Shown: piece after piece, positions 24,177 to 29,981 of the stretch
How positions within the stretch are numbered: position 1 is the stretch's first letter
Layout of the letters: the number at the start of each line of letters is the position of its first letter
Assembly: GCA_002307095.1 (NCBI GenBank)
Contig: DBTO01000124.1
Location: 1-29,981, forward strand
Length of the DNA: 29,981 nt
Source of the DNA: Sulfurospirillum sp. UBA1314
Lineage (GTDB): Bacteria; Campylobacterota; Campylobacteria; Campylobacterales; Sulfurospirillaceae
Reading direction: 5' to 3'
Program-made: the position numbers and the translations under genes
The notes under the pieces: generated by a model
The model's input: the letters and a program-made list of their open reading frames with translations, nothing else
The model's database searches: none
Told to the model about the DNA's origin: nothing

Positions 24177-25697
24177 TTATTCCTCATCTTTTTGTGTTTG
24201 TTCATCGGTTTCACCAAGGGGTTTCATTGCTGGGAAAAGTATCACGTCTTTGATTGATAACTCATTAGTAAGTAGCATCGTCAAACGGTCAATTCCTAGC
24301 CCTTGTCCTGCCGTTGGTGGCAAACCATACCCTAGAGCATAGACATAATCTTCATCCATCTCATGGGCTTCATCATCGCCGGCATTTTTAGCCTGTAACT
24401 GTTTTGCAAATCGTTCGTATTGATCGATAGGATCGTTAAGCTCATTAAATCCATTGGCGATCTCTCGCCCTGCAATGAAGAGCTCAAAGCGCTCTGCAAT
24501 ATTTGGATCGATTTCACTTCGGCGTGCGAGTGGGCTAATTTCAATCGGGTAATCCATGATAAAAGTTGGATCAATCAGTTTCTCTTCCACAAAAAGATCA
24601 AAAAGTTCTTCGTAGAGTTTACCAAGGCTTAGATTTTGCTCAACACTAAATCCTTTATGGGTAATATAGGTCACAATTTGAGCGCGATCATCGAGAATGT
24701 GATCGGGAATATCACCAATTTCTGCAAGCGCTGCTCTAAAGCCAATTTTACGGAATGGTTTTGAAAAGTCGATTTCGAAATCACCGTAAGGAAGTTTGCG
24801 AGGGAGTTTGAGTTTTTTGAGGAGCACATCAAACATCTCTTCGGTCAGACGCATCAAATCATGGTAATTATGGTACGCCCAGTAAAACTCAATCATTGTG
24901 AATTCAGGGTTATGGGTTTGATCCATTCCTTCATTTCTAAAGTTACGATTGATCTCAAAAACCGCTTCAAAACCTCCTACTACAAGACGTTTAAGGTAAA
25001 GTTCGGGTGCAATGCGAAGGTAACGATCAACACCTAGTGCATTATGATGGGTGATAAAAGGCTTCGCATTTGCGCCACCTGCAATAGGGTGCATCATCGG
25101 AGTTTCAACTTCCAAAAAGCTTCGTTCTTCAAAGAAATGACGAATTTCACTGACAATTTTACTTCTGATTTTAAAGGTTTTGCGTACATCTGCGTTCATA
25201 ATCATATCAAGGTAACGTTTGCGGTATCTAAGCTCTTTATCTTGAAGGCCATGAAACTTCTCAGGAAGCGGTACAATGGACTTGGTAGCGACTTCTAACG
25301 TCTTTACATGTAAAGAGAGTTCACCCGTTTTGGTAACAAATGGAAAACCTGTGACGCTAATGATATCGCCGACTTCAACCAGTTTTTTGGCTTCATCAAA
25401 CCAGGCATCACCGATGGACTCACGACTAAAATAGATTTGAAGTAGCCCTTGTTCGTCTTCGATTTTTGCAAACGCTGCTTTTCCCATATGGCGTAAAAAT
25501 TTAATACGTCCTACAACGGTATTGTTCTTGTTCTCATCACGCTTGAGTTCACTCTCAATCACATATTCATAGCATTCTAAAAACTCTTTGGTACTGGTGT
25601 CTTTGATAATATTGTGTCTGTAAGGGTTGTGACCAAGTGCTTGGAGCGCTTTTCCCTTCTCGATACGTTGTTGTTGGTATTGGTCCTGAAATAACAA
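24177..25697 (-). CDS. lysS: Lysyl-tRNA synthetase, class II
   Basis: 506-residue cytosolic enzyme that attaches lysine to tRNA-Lys. OB-fold anticodon-binding domain at about 55-150 (VVGRIKFLRHMGKAAFAKIE). Class II catalytic core: motif 1 region near FFEERSFLEVETPMM, motif 2 FEINRNFRNEGMDQTHNPEF near 247-266, motif 3 GLPPTAGQGLGIDRLTMLL near the C-terminus. Start is TTG at 25697, with GAGGAAGC 7 bases upstream; there is no better ATG. A 160-base structured gap separates it from fur, so it probably has its own promoter or a leader. A 16-bp perfect palindrome inside the anticodon domain encodes SLHVKTLE. Confidence 0.98.
   Translation of the reverse strand: MLFQDQYQQQRIEKGKALQALGHNPYRHNIIKDTSTKEFLECYEYVIESELKRDENKNNTVVGRIKFLRHMGKAAFAKIEDEQGLLQIYFSRESIGDAWFDEAKKLVEVGDIISVTGFPFVTKTGELSLHVKTLEVATKSIVPLPEKFHGLQDKELRYRKRYLDMIMNADVRKTFKIRSKIVSEIRHFFEERSFLEVETPMMHPIAGGANAKPFITHHNALGVDRYLRIAPELYLKRLVVGGFEAVFEINRNFRNEGMDQTHNPEFTMIEFYWAYHNYHDLMRLTEEMFDVLLKKLKLPRKLPYGDFEIDFSKPFRKIGFRAALAEIGDIPDHILDDRAQIVTYITHKGFSVEQNLSLGKLYEELFDLFVEEKLIDPTFIMDYPIEISPLARRSEIDPNIAERFELFIAGREIANGFNELNDPIDQYERFAKQLQAKNAGDDEAHEMDEDYVYALGYGLPPTAGQGLGIDRLTMLLTNELSIKDVILFPAMKPLGETDEQTQKDEE
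25301..25316. repeat. TTTACATGTAAA palindrome, 16 bp perfect
   Basis: TCTTTACATGTAAAGA inside lysS, minus-strand reading TTA CAT GTA AAG = LHVK in LSLHVKTLE. Confidence 0.9.
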
Positions 25698-25857
25698 ATT
25701 GCTTCCTCTTTTCTAATAGTAGAGCTTTTACAAAACTCTTGACACGTTTTTAAAGCAAAGCTCTAAAAACTACGTTAACACGGGGGTTTCTTAGGCAGAA
25801 AGCCCACACACCCTTGGTGCTTTTTCTGCTTGCAAAACTACTTTTGCAAGCACTCTG
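25698..25857 (-). other. Structured fur-lysS intergenic region
   Basis: 160 bases with several inverted repeats in the minus-strand transcript: a perfect 10-bp stem GCTTGCAAAA / TTTTGCAAGC (25828-25837 / 25842-25851, 4-base loop) just after the fur stop; GCAGAAA / TTTCTGC arms in partial competition with it; a GGG.TTTC / GAAA.CCC hairpin in between; and AGAGCTT / AAGCTCT nearer lysS. None has a proper U-tract. No tRNA-like cloverleaf or open reading frame is apparent. It may hold the lysS promoter, an attenuator or a small RNA. Confidence 0.4.
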
Positions 25858-26322
25858 TTAGCTTTTTTCTTTAGCACATTTTTCGCAAAGACCACGCAGT
25901 TGCATCAAATGGCTAGTAATGTGAAAGTGATTCGCTTTCGCGATCTCTAGTTGAAGCTGTTCGATTTTATCGTTTTGAAATTCGATGATAAGCCCGCATG
26001 TTTTACAAATCATATGATCGTGATGCGGTTTGTTGGCAAGCTCAAATTTTTTACCTGCCACACCAAAAGAGATGGAAGTGACCATATGAGACTCTTCCAA
26101 AAGGTTAAGTGTACGATACACCGTAGCAATACCAATATTAAGCTGTGGGTACGTGCTTTTAAGAAAAATATAGAGATCTTCAGGTGTAAAATGTTCATTT
26201 CGCTCGTACAAGGTTTTTAAAACAACTTCACGTTGCTTTGTGAATTTTAAACTATTGTTTTTCAAGAGCTCTTTAAAGCTTGTGAGTAAAGAGTTGTATT
26301 CAAGATTTTCAAATGTATTCAT
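25858..26322 (-). CDS. fur: Ferric uptake regulator Fur
   Basis: 154-residue Fur-family metalloregulator. N-terminal winged helix to about residue 90 (KFTKQREVVLKTLYERNEHF, then IGIATVYRTLNLLEE, the recognition helix). The C-terminal dimer and metal domain has the His-rich KPHHDHMICKTCG, with the first structural-zinc CxxC, and LCEKCAKEK, with the second. ATVYRTL and HHDH favour Fur over PerR or Zur, and its place upstream of lysS matches C. jejuni fur from memory. It starts 11 bases after the CvpA stop, so it is co-transcribed with CvpA and the GGDEF gene. I did not see a convincing Fur box directly upstream. Confidence 0.94.
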   Translation of the reverse strand: MNTFENLEYNSLLTSFKELLKNNSLKFTKQREVVLKTLYERNEHFTPEDLYIFLKSTYPQLNIGIATVYRTLNLLEESHMVTSISFGVAGKKFELANKPHHDHMICKTCGLIIEFQNDKIEQLQLEIAKANHFHITSHLMQLRGLCEKCAKEKS

Positions 26323-26333
26323 TGTGACCTCTC

Positions 26334-26867
26334 TTAAGGATTTGTATTCTCTTTAGGCTGAAGGCTCTCAAACATGGCATTTGTGTCAAGTTTGACAATA
26401 TAATTTCCCGTCTCTAAAAAGAGGGGGAACATAATACTATTAGCAACATAAGGCTCTATTCGTGTTTTGATAAATGCAATGTTACTCAGTGCAACCGCAA
26501 ACACGGCAAACACTAAAAATATTTTCATACTTCCAACGGCAAAGCCAGCCAATTTGTCAATTGTACTCAGACCACTCAGACTCAGTGCTTGTGCGATCAA
26601 GTATCCTAAAAAGATACATGTGATCCATACAACAATCAAAACGGCAACAAAGCCAAAAAGGTAGAGGGATGCTTGATTTCCAAAGGCAAAAAGATGATCA
26701 TTGATCATTTTTCCTGCAATGTGTGCATAGCGTGAAGCAAAGTAAATACCGCCAATAATGCCTAAAAGACCAAACACTTCTTTGACAAAGCCATTGATAA
26801 TGCCTTTAATACCTAAAATAAGGATTAAAGCTAAAGAAATAATATCAAACAAAGAAAAGTTTGCCAT
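26334..26867 (-). CDS. CvpA family membrane protein
   Basis: 177-residue inner-membrane protein with four hydrophobic helices: about 5-24 (SLFDIISLALILILGIKGII), 30-48, 68-92 (LYLFGFVAVLIVVWITCIFL) and 108-128. This is the CvpA (colicin V production) fold. The first segment with GxxxGFVKEVFGLLG is typical. The molecular function of the family is not settled; links to envelope homeostasis and biofilm formation are reported in other bacteria. The start overlaps the stop of the upstream GGDEF gene (TAATG), which implies translational coupling, and fur follows 11 bases downstream. The C-terminal tail (FESLQPKENTNP) is cytosolic or disordered. Confidence 0.88.
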   Translation of the reverse strand: MANFSLFDIISLALILILGIKGIINGFVKEVFGLLGIIGGIYFASRYAHIAGKMINDHLFAFGNQASLYLFGFVAVLIVVWITCIFLGYLIAQALSLSGLSTIDKLAGFAVGSMKIFLVFAVFAVALSNIAFIKTRIEPYVANSIMFPLFLETGNYIVKLDTNAMFESLQPKENTNP

Positions 26868-27820
26868 TAATGTGCACTCCTAAAACAATTTTTACCATTA
26901 CGTTTGTCTTCATACAACGCTTTATCTGCTTTATCTAAAAGGTCATCCACACTCATGGGGTGTTGATGAGAGCAAATTCCTGCACTGAGTGTTAAATGAA
27001 TGTCGTGGTTTTTATACAGTAATTTACTGTCACTCGTCTCTTTAATGATACGATCAACAATCTTATGCGCTTCTTCACGAGAGGTGCGGTTAAGAATAAC
27101 CACAAATTCTTCACCCCCGTAACGATAAATACGTGTACCTCGTCGAAGTGAGTTTTGAATTAACTTGGATAGAAAGATCAGTGTTTTATCCCCAGCAATG
27201 TGACCAAATGAGTCATTGATCTGTTTGAAATCATCCGCATCAAACATGACAAGATGCATATCAAGATCCGTATCTTTACCAAAACTAAGTAACTCTTCTA
27301 AATCTTTGATCAAAACTCTTCGGTTATGGGCTTTTGTTAGTGGATCAATGTTTGATTCACGCTCCAAACGTTCCACTTCGAGTTTAAGTTTTACAATGGT
27401 TTCATCGGCCGCTTGGAGCTCTTGAAAGATTTTATCTTGAAAGTTATCAAAGGCTTGAAGAATTTGGTGCGTGTCAACACTCTCATAATCTTTTTTAATC
27501 GCATCAATGTTAATGGCGGTTGCATCGGAAATCGTTTTAAGGTTATCATTGGATTTGACAAACGCTTCTAATCCTTGTTTCATTAAACCAAAGCAGTTTT
27601 CGCTGAGTAGCTCTTCATGTGATGCATTAGAGAAAAGATAACCGTGCTTTTTTGAGAGATCCAAGATTTCAGCGTCACCATTTTTTTGCATGGTTTCGAC
27701 AAATGTGTCATGATAATATTTGGGATAAGGAGGAATGTTTAAATCTTTGAGTTTTGCAAAGCTCTCTTCTGCAAGTTGAAAAACCATTTCTGCGATATGA
27801 TTACCATTGTTCATGTCCAT
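26867..27820 (-). CDS. GGDEF diguanylate cyclase
   Basis: 317-residue soluble protein with a C-terminal GGDEF domain, likely a cyclic di-GMP synthase. Residues about 1-130 form a helical N-terminal region without a recognised sensor, followed by a short coiled coil (about 130-160) rich in Lys, Glu and Leu. The catalytic part contains IDPLTKAHNRRVL, FDADDFKQINDSFGHIAGD and YRYGGEEFVVIL, so the active-site motif is GGEEF, a functional variant. The I-site RxxD is absent (RRGT). I prefer ATG at 27820, which has AAAAAGG 5 bases upstream, over the ATG at 27838, which has no ribosome site. The stop overlaps the CvpA start. Its N-terminal region does not identify an input signal. Confidence 0.9.
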   Translation of the reverse strand: MDMNNGNHIAEMVFQLAEESFAKLKDLNIPPYPKYYHDTFVETMQKNGDAEILDLSKKHGYLFSNASHEELLSENCFGLMKQGLEAFVKSNDNLKTISDATAINIDAIKKDYESVDTHQILQAFDNFQDKIFQELQAADETIVKLKLEVERLERESNIDPLTKAHNRRVLIKDLEELLSFGKDTDLDMHLVMFDADDFKQINDSFGHIAGDKTLIFLSKLIQNSLRRGTRIYRYGGEEFVVILNRTSREEAHKIVDRIIKETSDSKLLYKNHDIHLTLSAGICSHQHPMSVDDLLDKADKALYEDKRNGKNCFRSAH

Positions 27821-27861
27821 AGGTGCCTTTTTACCCATTATTTTAGATTTTTTAGTGCTTT

Positions 27862-27867
27862 AGTATA
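27862..27867 (-). promoter_or_regulatory. Candidate -10 box for the GGDEF-CvpA-fur operon
   Basis: TATACT on the minus strand (AGCTATACTAAAG), about 42 bases before the preferred start of the GGDEF gene, in the 83-base gap after pilT. No strong -35. Confidence 0.4.
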
Positions 27868-27903
27868 GCTTGAATAAGCTGTAATATTAGTAAAACCTTC
27901 GCT

Positions 27904-28971
27904 TTAGATGCCCATATTGTTTAGGAGCTCTTGCGGTTGCGTCGAGTAACGAATGGCATCTTCTTTGGTGATCAGGTTTGCTTTAAGATGTTTCATCATG
28001 GCTTGAGTTTGCGTGACCATACCTGTTTTTTGTTGATTGAGTTGCATTTGAGAATAGATTTGGTGAATCTTATTTTCACGAATTAGATTGGCAATGGCTG
28101 CATTATTAATCATGATCTCATGAATCGCAACTCTACCACCACCAATTTTAGGGAGAAGGCTTTGCGAAACAATGGCATACAGTGACGTTGCTAACATATT
28201 ACGCACTTGTACCTGTTCGGGTCCATCAAAACTGTCAACAATTCTATTGATCGTTTGAACGGCGGAGTTGGTGTGTAAGGTTCCTAAAACCAAGTGACCC
28301 GTCTCAGCAGCGGTGATAGCCGTACTAATCGTCTCTTGATCTCGCATCTCCCCAACAAGGATAATGTCAGGATCTTGGCGGAGAGAAAATTTGAGTGCCC
28401 TTGCAAAGCTTTTGGTGTCTTCGCCGACATTTCGGTGTGAAAAAAGACATTTTTTGTTGCTATGAATAAACTCTACAGGATCTTCAATGGTGATAATATG
28501 ACGATGTTCAAAAAGGTTAATTTCATTTAAAAGGGCTGCCAACGTCGTTGATTTACCACTTCCTGTAGGACCCGTGACCAGAATAAGTCCTTTTTCGCGT
28601 TTAATAATCTCTTTAAACACTATGGGAGCATTAAGATCATCAAGGGAAGGAATTTCAATAGGGATAATTCTAAATGCGGCGGCTAAATCACCATTGATTG
28701 TATAATAGTAGTTTGCACGGAAACGGCCAATATCAGGAAACATAATCGCAAAATCGAGTTCTTTCTCTTCTTCCAGTTTCTTTTTTTGTTTATCGGTGAT
28801 AAGGGTATAACAGAGCTCTTCAATGACAGTACCACTAAGGTGTTCCATATCTAAAGGAACGAGTTTTCCATCAATTCTAATCTGAGGTTCACTGCGACCT
28901 ACAAGGTGTAGATCGGACGCTTTATAGGCGACCACATTTTTTAATAATGCTTTAATATTGAGTGAACTCAT
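27904..28971 (-). CDS. pilT: Type IV pilus retraction ATPase PilT
   Basis: 355-residue hexameric secretion/pilus ATPase that drives pilus depolymerisation for twitching and DNA uptake. N-terminal PAS-like domain (YKASDLHLVGRSEPQIRIDG). RecA-like core with Walker A GPTGSGKSTT at 134-143, Asp box TIEDPVEFIHS near 161-171, Walker B DPDIILVGEMRD near 200-211, and His box GHLVLGTLHTNSA near 225-237. The C-terminal AIANLIRENKIHQI fits the AIRNLIRE motif that marks retraction ATPases rather than PilB. ATG at 28971 with AAGGAG about 10 bases upstream. It follows gatC by 22 bases in one operon. No pilB/pilC genes are nearby. PilU-like paralogues are not fully excluded. Confidence 0.92.
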   Translation of the reverse strand: MSSLNIKALLKNVVAYKASDLHLVGRSEPQIRIDGKLVPLDMEHLSGTVIEELCYTLITDKQKKKLEEEKELDFAIMFPDIGRFRANYYYTINGDLAAAFRIIPIEIPSLDDLNAPIVFKEIIKREKGLILVTGPTGSGKSTTLAALLNEINLFEHRHIITIEDPVEFIHSNKKCLFSHRNVGEDTKSFARALKFSLRQDPDIILVGEMRDQETISTAITAAETGHLVLGTLHTNSAVQTINRIVDSFDGPEQVQVRNMLATSLYAIVSQSLLPKIGGGRVAIHEIMINNAAIANLIRENKIHQIYSQMQLNQQKTGMVTQTQAMMKHLKANLITKEDAIRYSTQPQELLNNMGI

Positions 28972-28993
28972 GATGTTTTCTCCTTAAATGGGC

Positions 28994-29284
28994 TTATTCG
29001 ATAATTTTTGGAACGACAAAAAAGCCATTTTCACTTTGGGGTGCATGGGCTAAAATCGTTTTAACAATCTCAGCATTAACACTGGGAATATCTTCACGGA
29101 ATGGCGTACCACCAGCTACCGTTGTGAACGTTGCCTCTTCGCTTTCAAGATTGAGTTCATTCAGATTTTCAACAAAAGAGACAATTTCACTCAGTTGGTT
29201 AATCACACCTTCTCTTTTTTCATCGCTGATTTTTAGGGAAGAGAGTCTTTCTAACTTTTGGAGCAGTTCATTATCAATTTTCAT
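28994..29284 (-). CDS. gatC: Aspartyl/glutamyl-tRNA amidotransferase subunit C
   Basis: 96-residue small subunit of GatCAB, which converts Glu-tRNA-Gln and Asp-tRNA-Asn to the amidated forms in bacteria lacking the cognate synthetases. Seen: LLQKLERLSSLKISDEKR at the N-terminus, QLSEIVSFVENLNELNLE, and the C-terminal TPFREDIPS with APQSENGFFVVPKIIE, the classic GatC tail that wraps around GatA. The length is typical. The gatA and gatB partners are not in the window. ATG at 29284 with AAGGA upstream; a clear TATAAT precedes it, and it heads the gatC-pilT unit. Confidence 0.96.
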   Translation of the reverse strand: MKIDNELLQKLERLSSLKISDEKREGVINQLSEIVSFVENLNELNLESEEATFTTVAGGTPFREDIPSVNAEIVKTILAHAPQSENGFFVVPKIIE

Positions 29285-29316
29285 GGTTTGAAATCCTTAA
29301 ATCTTTTTAAAAATTG

Positions 29317-29322
29317 ATTATA
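29317..29322 (-). promoter_or_regulatory. Candidate extended -10 promoter of gatC-pilT
   Basis: Minus-strand TTGCTATAATC, an extended -10 (TGnTATAAT-like), 32 bases before the gatC start. A 6-bp inverted repeat AGCAAA / TTTGCT lies just upstream. Confidence 0.6.
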
Positions 29323-29390
29323 GCAAATTCTCTTTTGCTGCATACTGAAACGGTAGCAGAGTGCTATTAGTCCCTTTTTATATTTCTTGT

Positions 29391-29396
29391 GATAAA
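29391..29396 (+). promoter_or_regulatory. Candidate -10 box for the rightmost gene
   Basis: GATAAA in the extended context TTGTGATAAAC, preceded by T-rich tracts, 41 bases before the TTG start. The pattern fits Campylobacterota sigma-70 promoters. Confidence 0.4.
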
Positions 29397-29437
29397 CTTT
29401 GGCATGTTTTTTTAAAATTGCTTATTAAGGATAGTGT

Positions 29438-29981
29438 TTGGGACTTCAAGAGAATATTAAAGCAGTTAAAGACGAGATCAGTACCGAAGAGCAATTTTTA
29501 GAAGGTATGATTAAGAGTGAGCGTTTCTTTAATCGCAATAAGAACTATATCATCGCTGCATTAGTGCTTTTAGCATTTGCCGCTGGTGGATATGCTATCA
29601 ATGATCTTATGGCAGGAAGTCGCTTAAAAGCTTCCAATGTTGCCTATCAAGTGCTCCTCAAAGATGCTAACAATACGGCTGCACGCGAAACACTCAAAGC
29701 GAAAAATCCAAAGCTTTACACAATGTATCTTTTTGAGTCAGCACTGGCTAAAGGTGATGTTGAAGCACTGAAAAGTGTGTCACTTTCAAAAGAAGATCCT
29801 ATTTTAGCGGATTTAGCAACGTATCAGCTTTCGCAACTTGATGAGAATGCAACAGCAAAAGGAGAGTTACTTTCTGGATTGGTGCTGCTTCAAGAGGGGT
29901 ATGAATTGCTTAAAGAGAAGAAAGTAGAAGAGGCGAGGTTGAAATTTGCTCAAATTGATGCAAGTTCTCCACTTAAACAGA
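29438..29981 (+). CDS. Membrane-anchored helical (TPR-like, YfgM-type) protein, 3'-truncated by window
   Basis: Open frame of 181 codons running off the window end, starting at TTG 29438 with AAGG 7 bases upstream and a -10-like box before it. The first about 42 residues are charged and cytosolic (LGLQENIKAVKDEISTEEQF, then KSERFFNRNKN), followed by one membrane helix (YIIAALVLLAFAAGGYAI). The rest is alanine/leucine-rich, helical and presumably periplasmic, with repeat-like units such as LYTMYLFESALAKGDVEALK and GLVLLQEGYELLKEKKVEEA. This topology resembles YfgM-type tetratricopeptide proteins near the Sec translocon, but that is only resemblance. It is transcribed divergently from gatC. The C-terminus is not visible. 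Confidence 0.7.
   Translation, partial: MGLQENIKAVKDEISTEEQFLEGMIKSERFFNRNKNYIIAALVLLAFAAGGYAINDLMAGSRLKASNVAYQVLLKDANNTAARETLKAKNPKLYTMYLFESALAKGDVEALKSVSLSKEDPILADLATYQLSQLDENATAKGELLSGLVLLQEGYELLKEKKVEEARLKFAQIDASSPLKQ

Noticed and set aside
25828..25851. Perfect 10-bp hairpin after fur as a standard Rho-independent terminator
   Set aside because: The minus-strand sequence after the stem is AGAAAAAGC, with no U-tract, so it was described as part of a structured region instead.
25698..25857. tRNA gene or T-box leader in front of lysS
   Set aside because: No cloverleaf with a TTC loop can be built, and no T-box consensus or terminator/antiterminator pair is visible.
26615..26622. TACATGTG in the CvpA gene
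   Set aside because: One arm is mismatched at the core edge; kept out of the 15 copies.
27821..27838. Upstream ATG at 27838 as start of the second GGDEF gene
   Set aside because: No ribosome site precedes it, whereas the ATG at 27820 has AAAAAGG at good spacing.
1..29981. CRISPR array, prophage, insertion sequence or anti-phage island
   Set aside because: No regularly spaced repeats with unique spacers, no transposase or integrase, and no defence-type genes; the content is core chromosomal.

Overview
The window looks like chromosomal DNA from a free-living Campylobacterota (Epsilonproteobacteria) member, most likely Sulfurospirillum or a close relative. This is inferred from protein-level family resemblance and gene order, not from a search. 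The run gatC / CvpA / fur / lysS / glyA / DUF1882 / SPOR / aroE matches, from memory, the order in Campylobacter jejuni, and lysS-glyA-DUF1882 also matches Helicobacter pylori. Coding density is very high. No intergenic gap exceeds 300 bases, and I see no rRNA, tRNA, CRISPR array, insertion sequence or prophage.

Layout. 1-2729: two tandem, very similar sodium/proton-dicarboxylate symporter genes, the first cut by the window edge. 2844-6874 (+): an HDOD protein, DNA polymerase I and the MntP manganese exporter. 6925-9370 (-): an outer-membrane beta-barrel protein, then dnaJ with a YgjP-type metallopeptidase. 9521-13748 (+): a Met-rich Spy/CpxP-like periplasmic protein, a SLAC1/TDT transporter, then an overlapping response regulator / ArsS-like kinase / recR unit. 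13753-17539 (-): a PAS-GAF-PAS-GGDEF protein and a zinc-binding (CZB) chemoreceptor. 17724-29284 (-): acyl-CoA synthetase, aroE, trpE-like, SPOR, DUF1882, glyA, lysS, fur, CvpA, a GGDEF protein, pilT and gatC, largely in tight operons. 29438-end (+): the start of a membrane-anchored helical protein.

Most genes are core housekeeping: replication and repair (polA, recR), translation (lysS, gatC), one-carbon and aromatic metabolism (glyA, aroE, trpE), metal homeostasis (fur, mntP) and proteostasis (dnaJ, the Spy-like protein). A signalling and surface-behaviour layer lies over these: two GGDEF proteins, a chemoreceptor, PilT, an HDOD protein and a two-component system.

The most unusual signal is not a gene. 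The palindrome TTTACATGTAAA and its TTACATGTAA / TACATGTA cores recur 15 times in about 22 kb, in intergenic DNA and inside unrelated genes. Inside genes it imposes the peptides LHV(K) or TCK on unrelated proteins. It behaves like a genome-wide iterated DNA element under selection at the nucleotide level. Other leads are four helically phased GTTAA-type repeats upstream of the Spy-like gene, loss of a sodium-site Asp in one symporter copy, and a possible degenerate primase fold in the DUF1882 protein.
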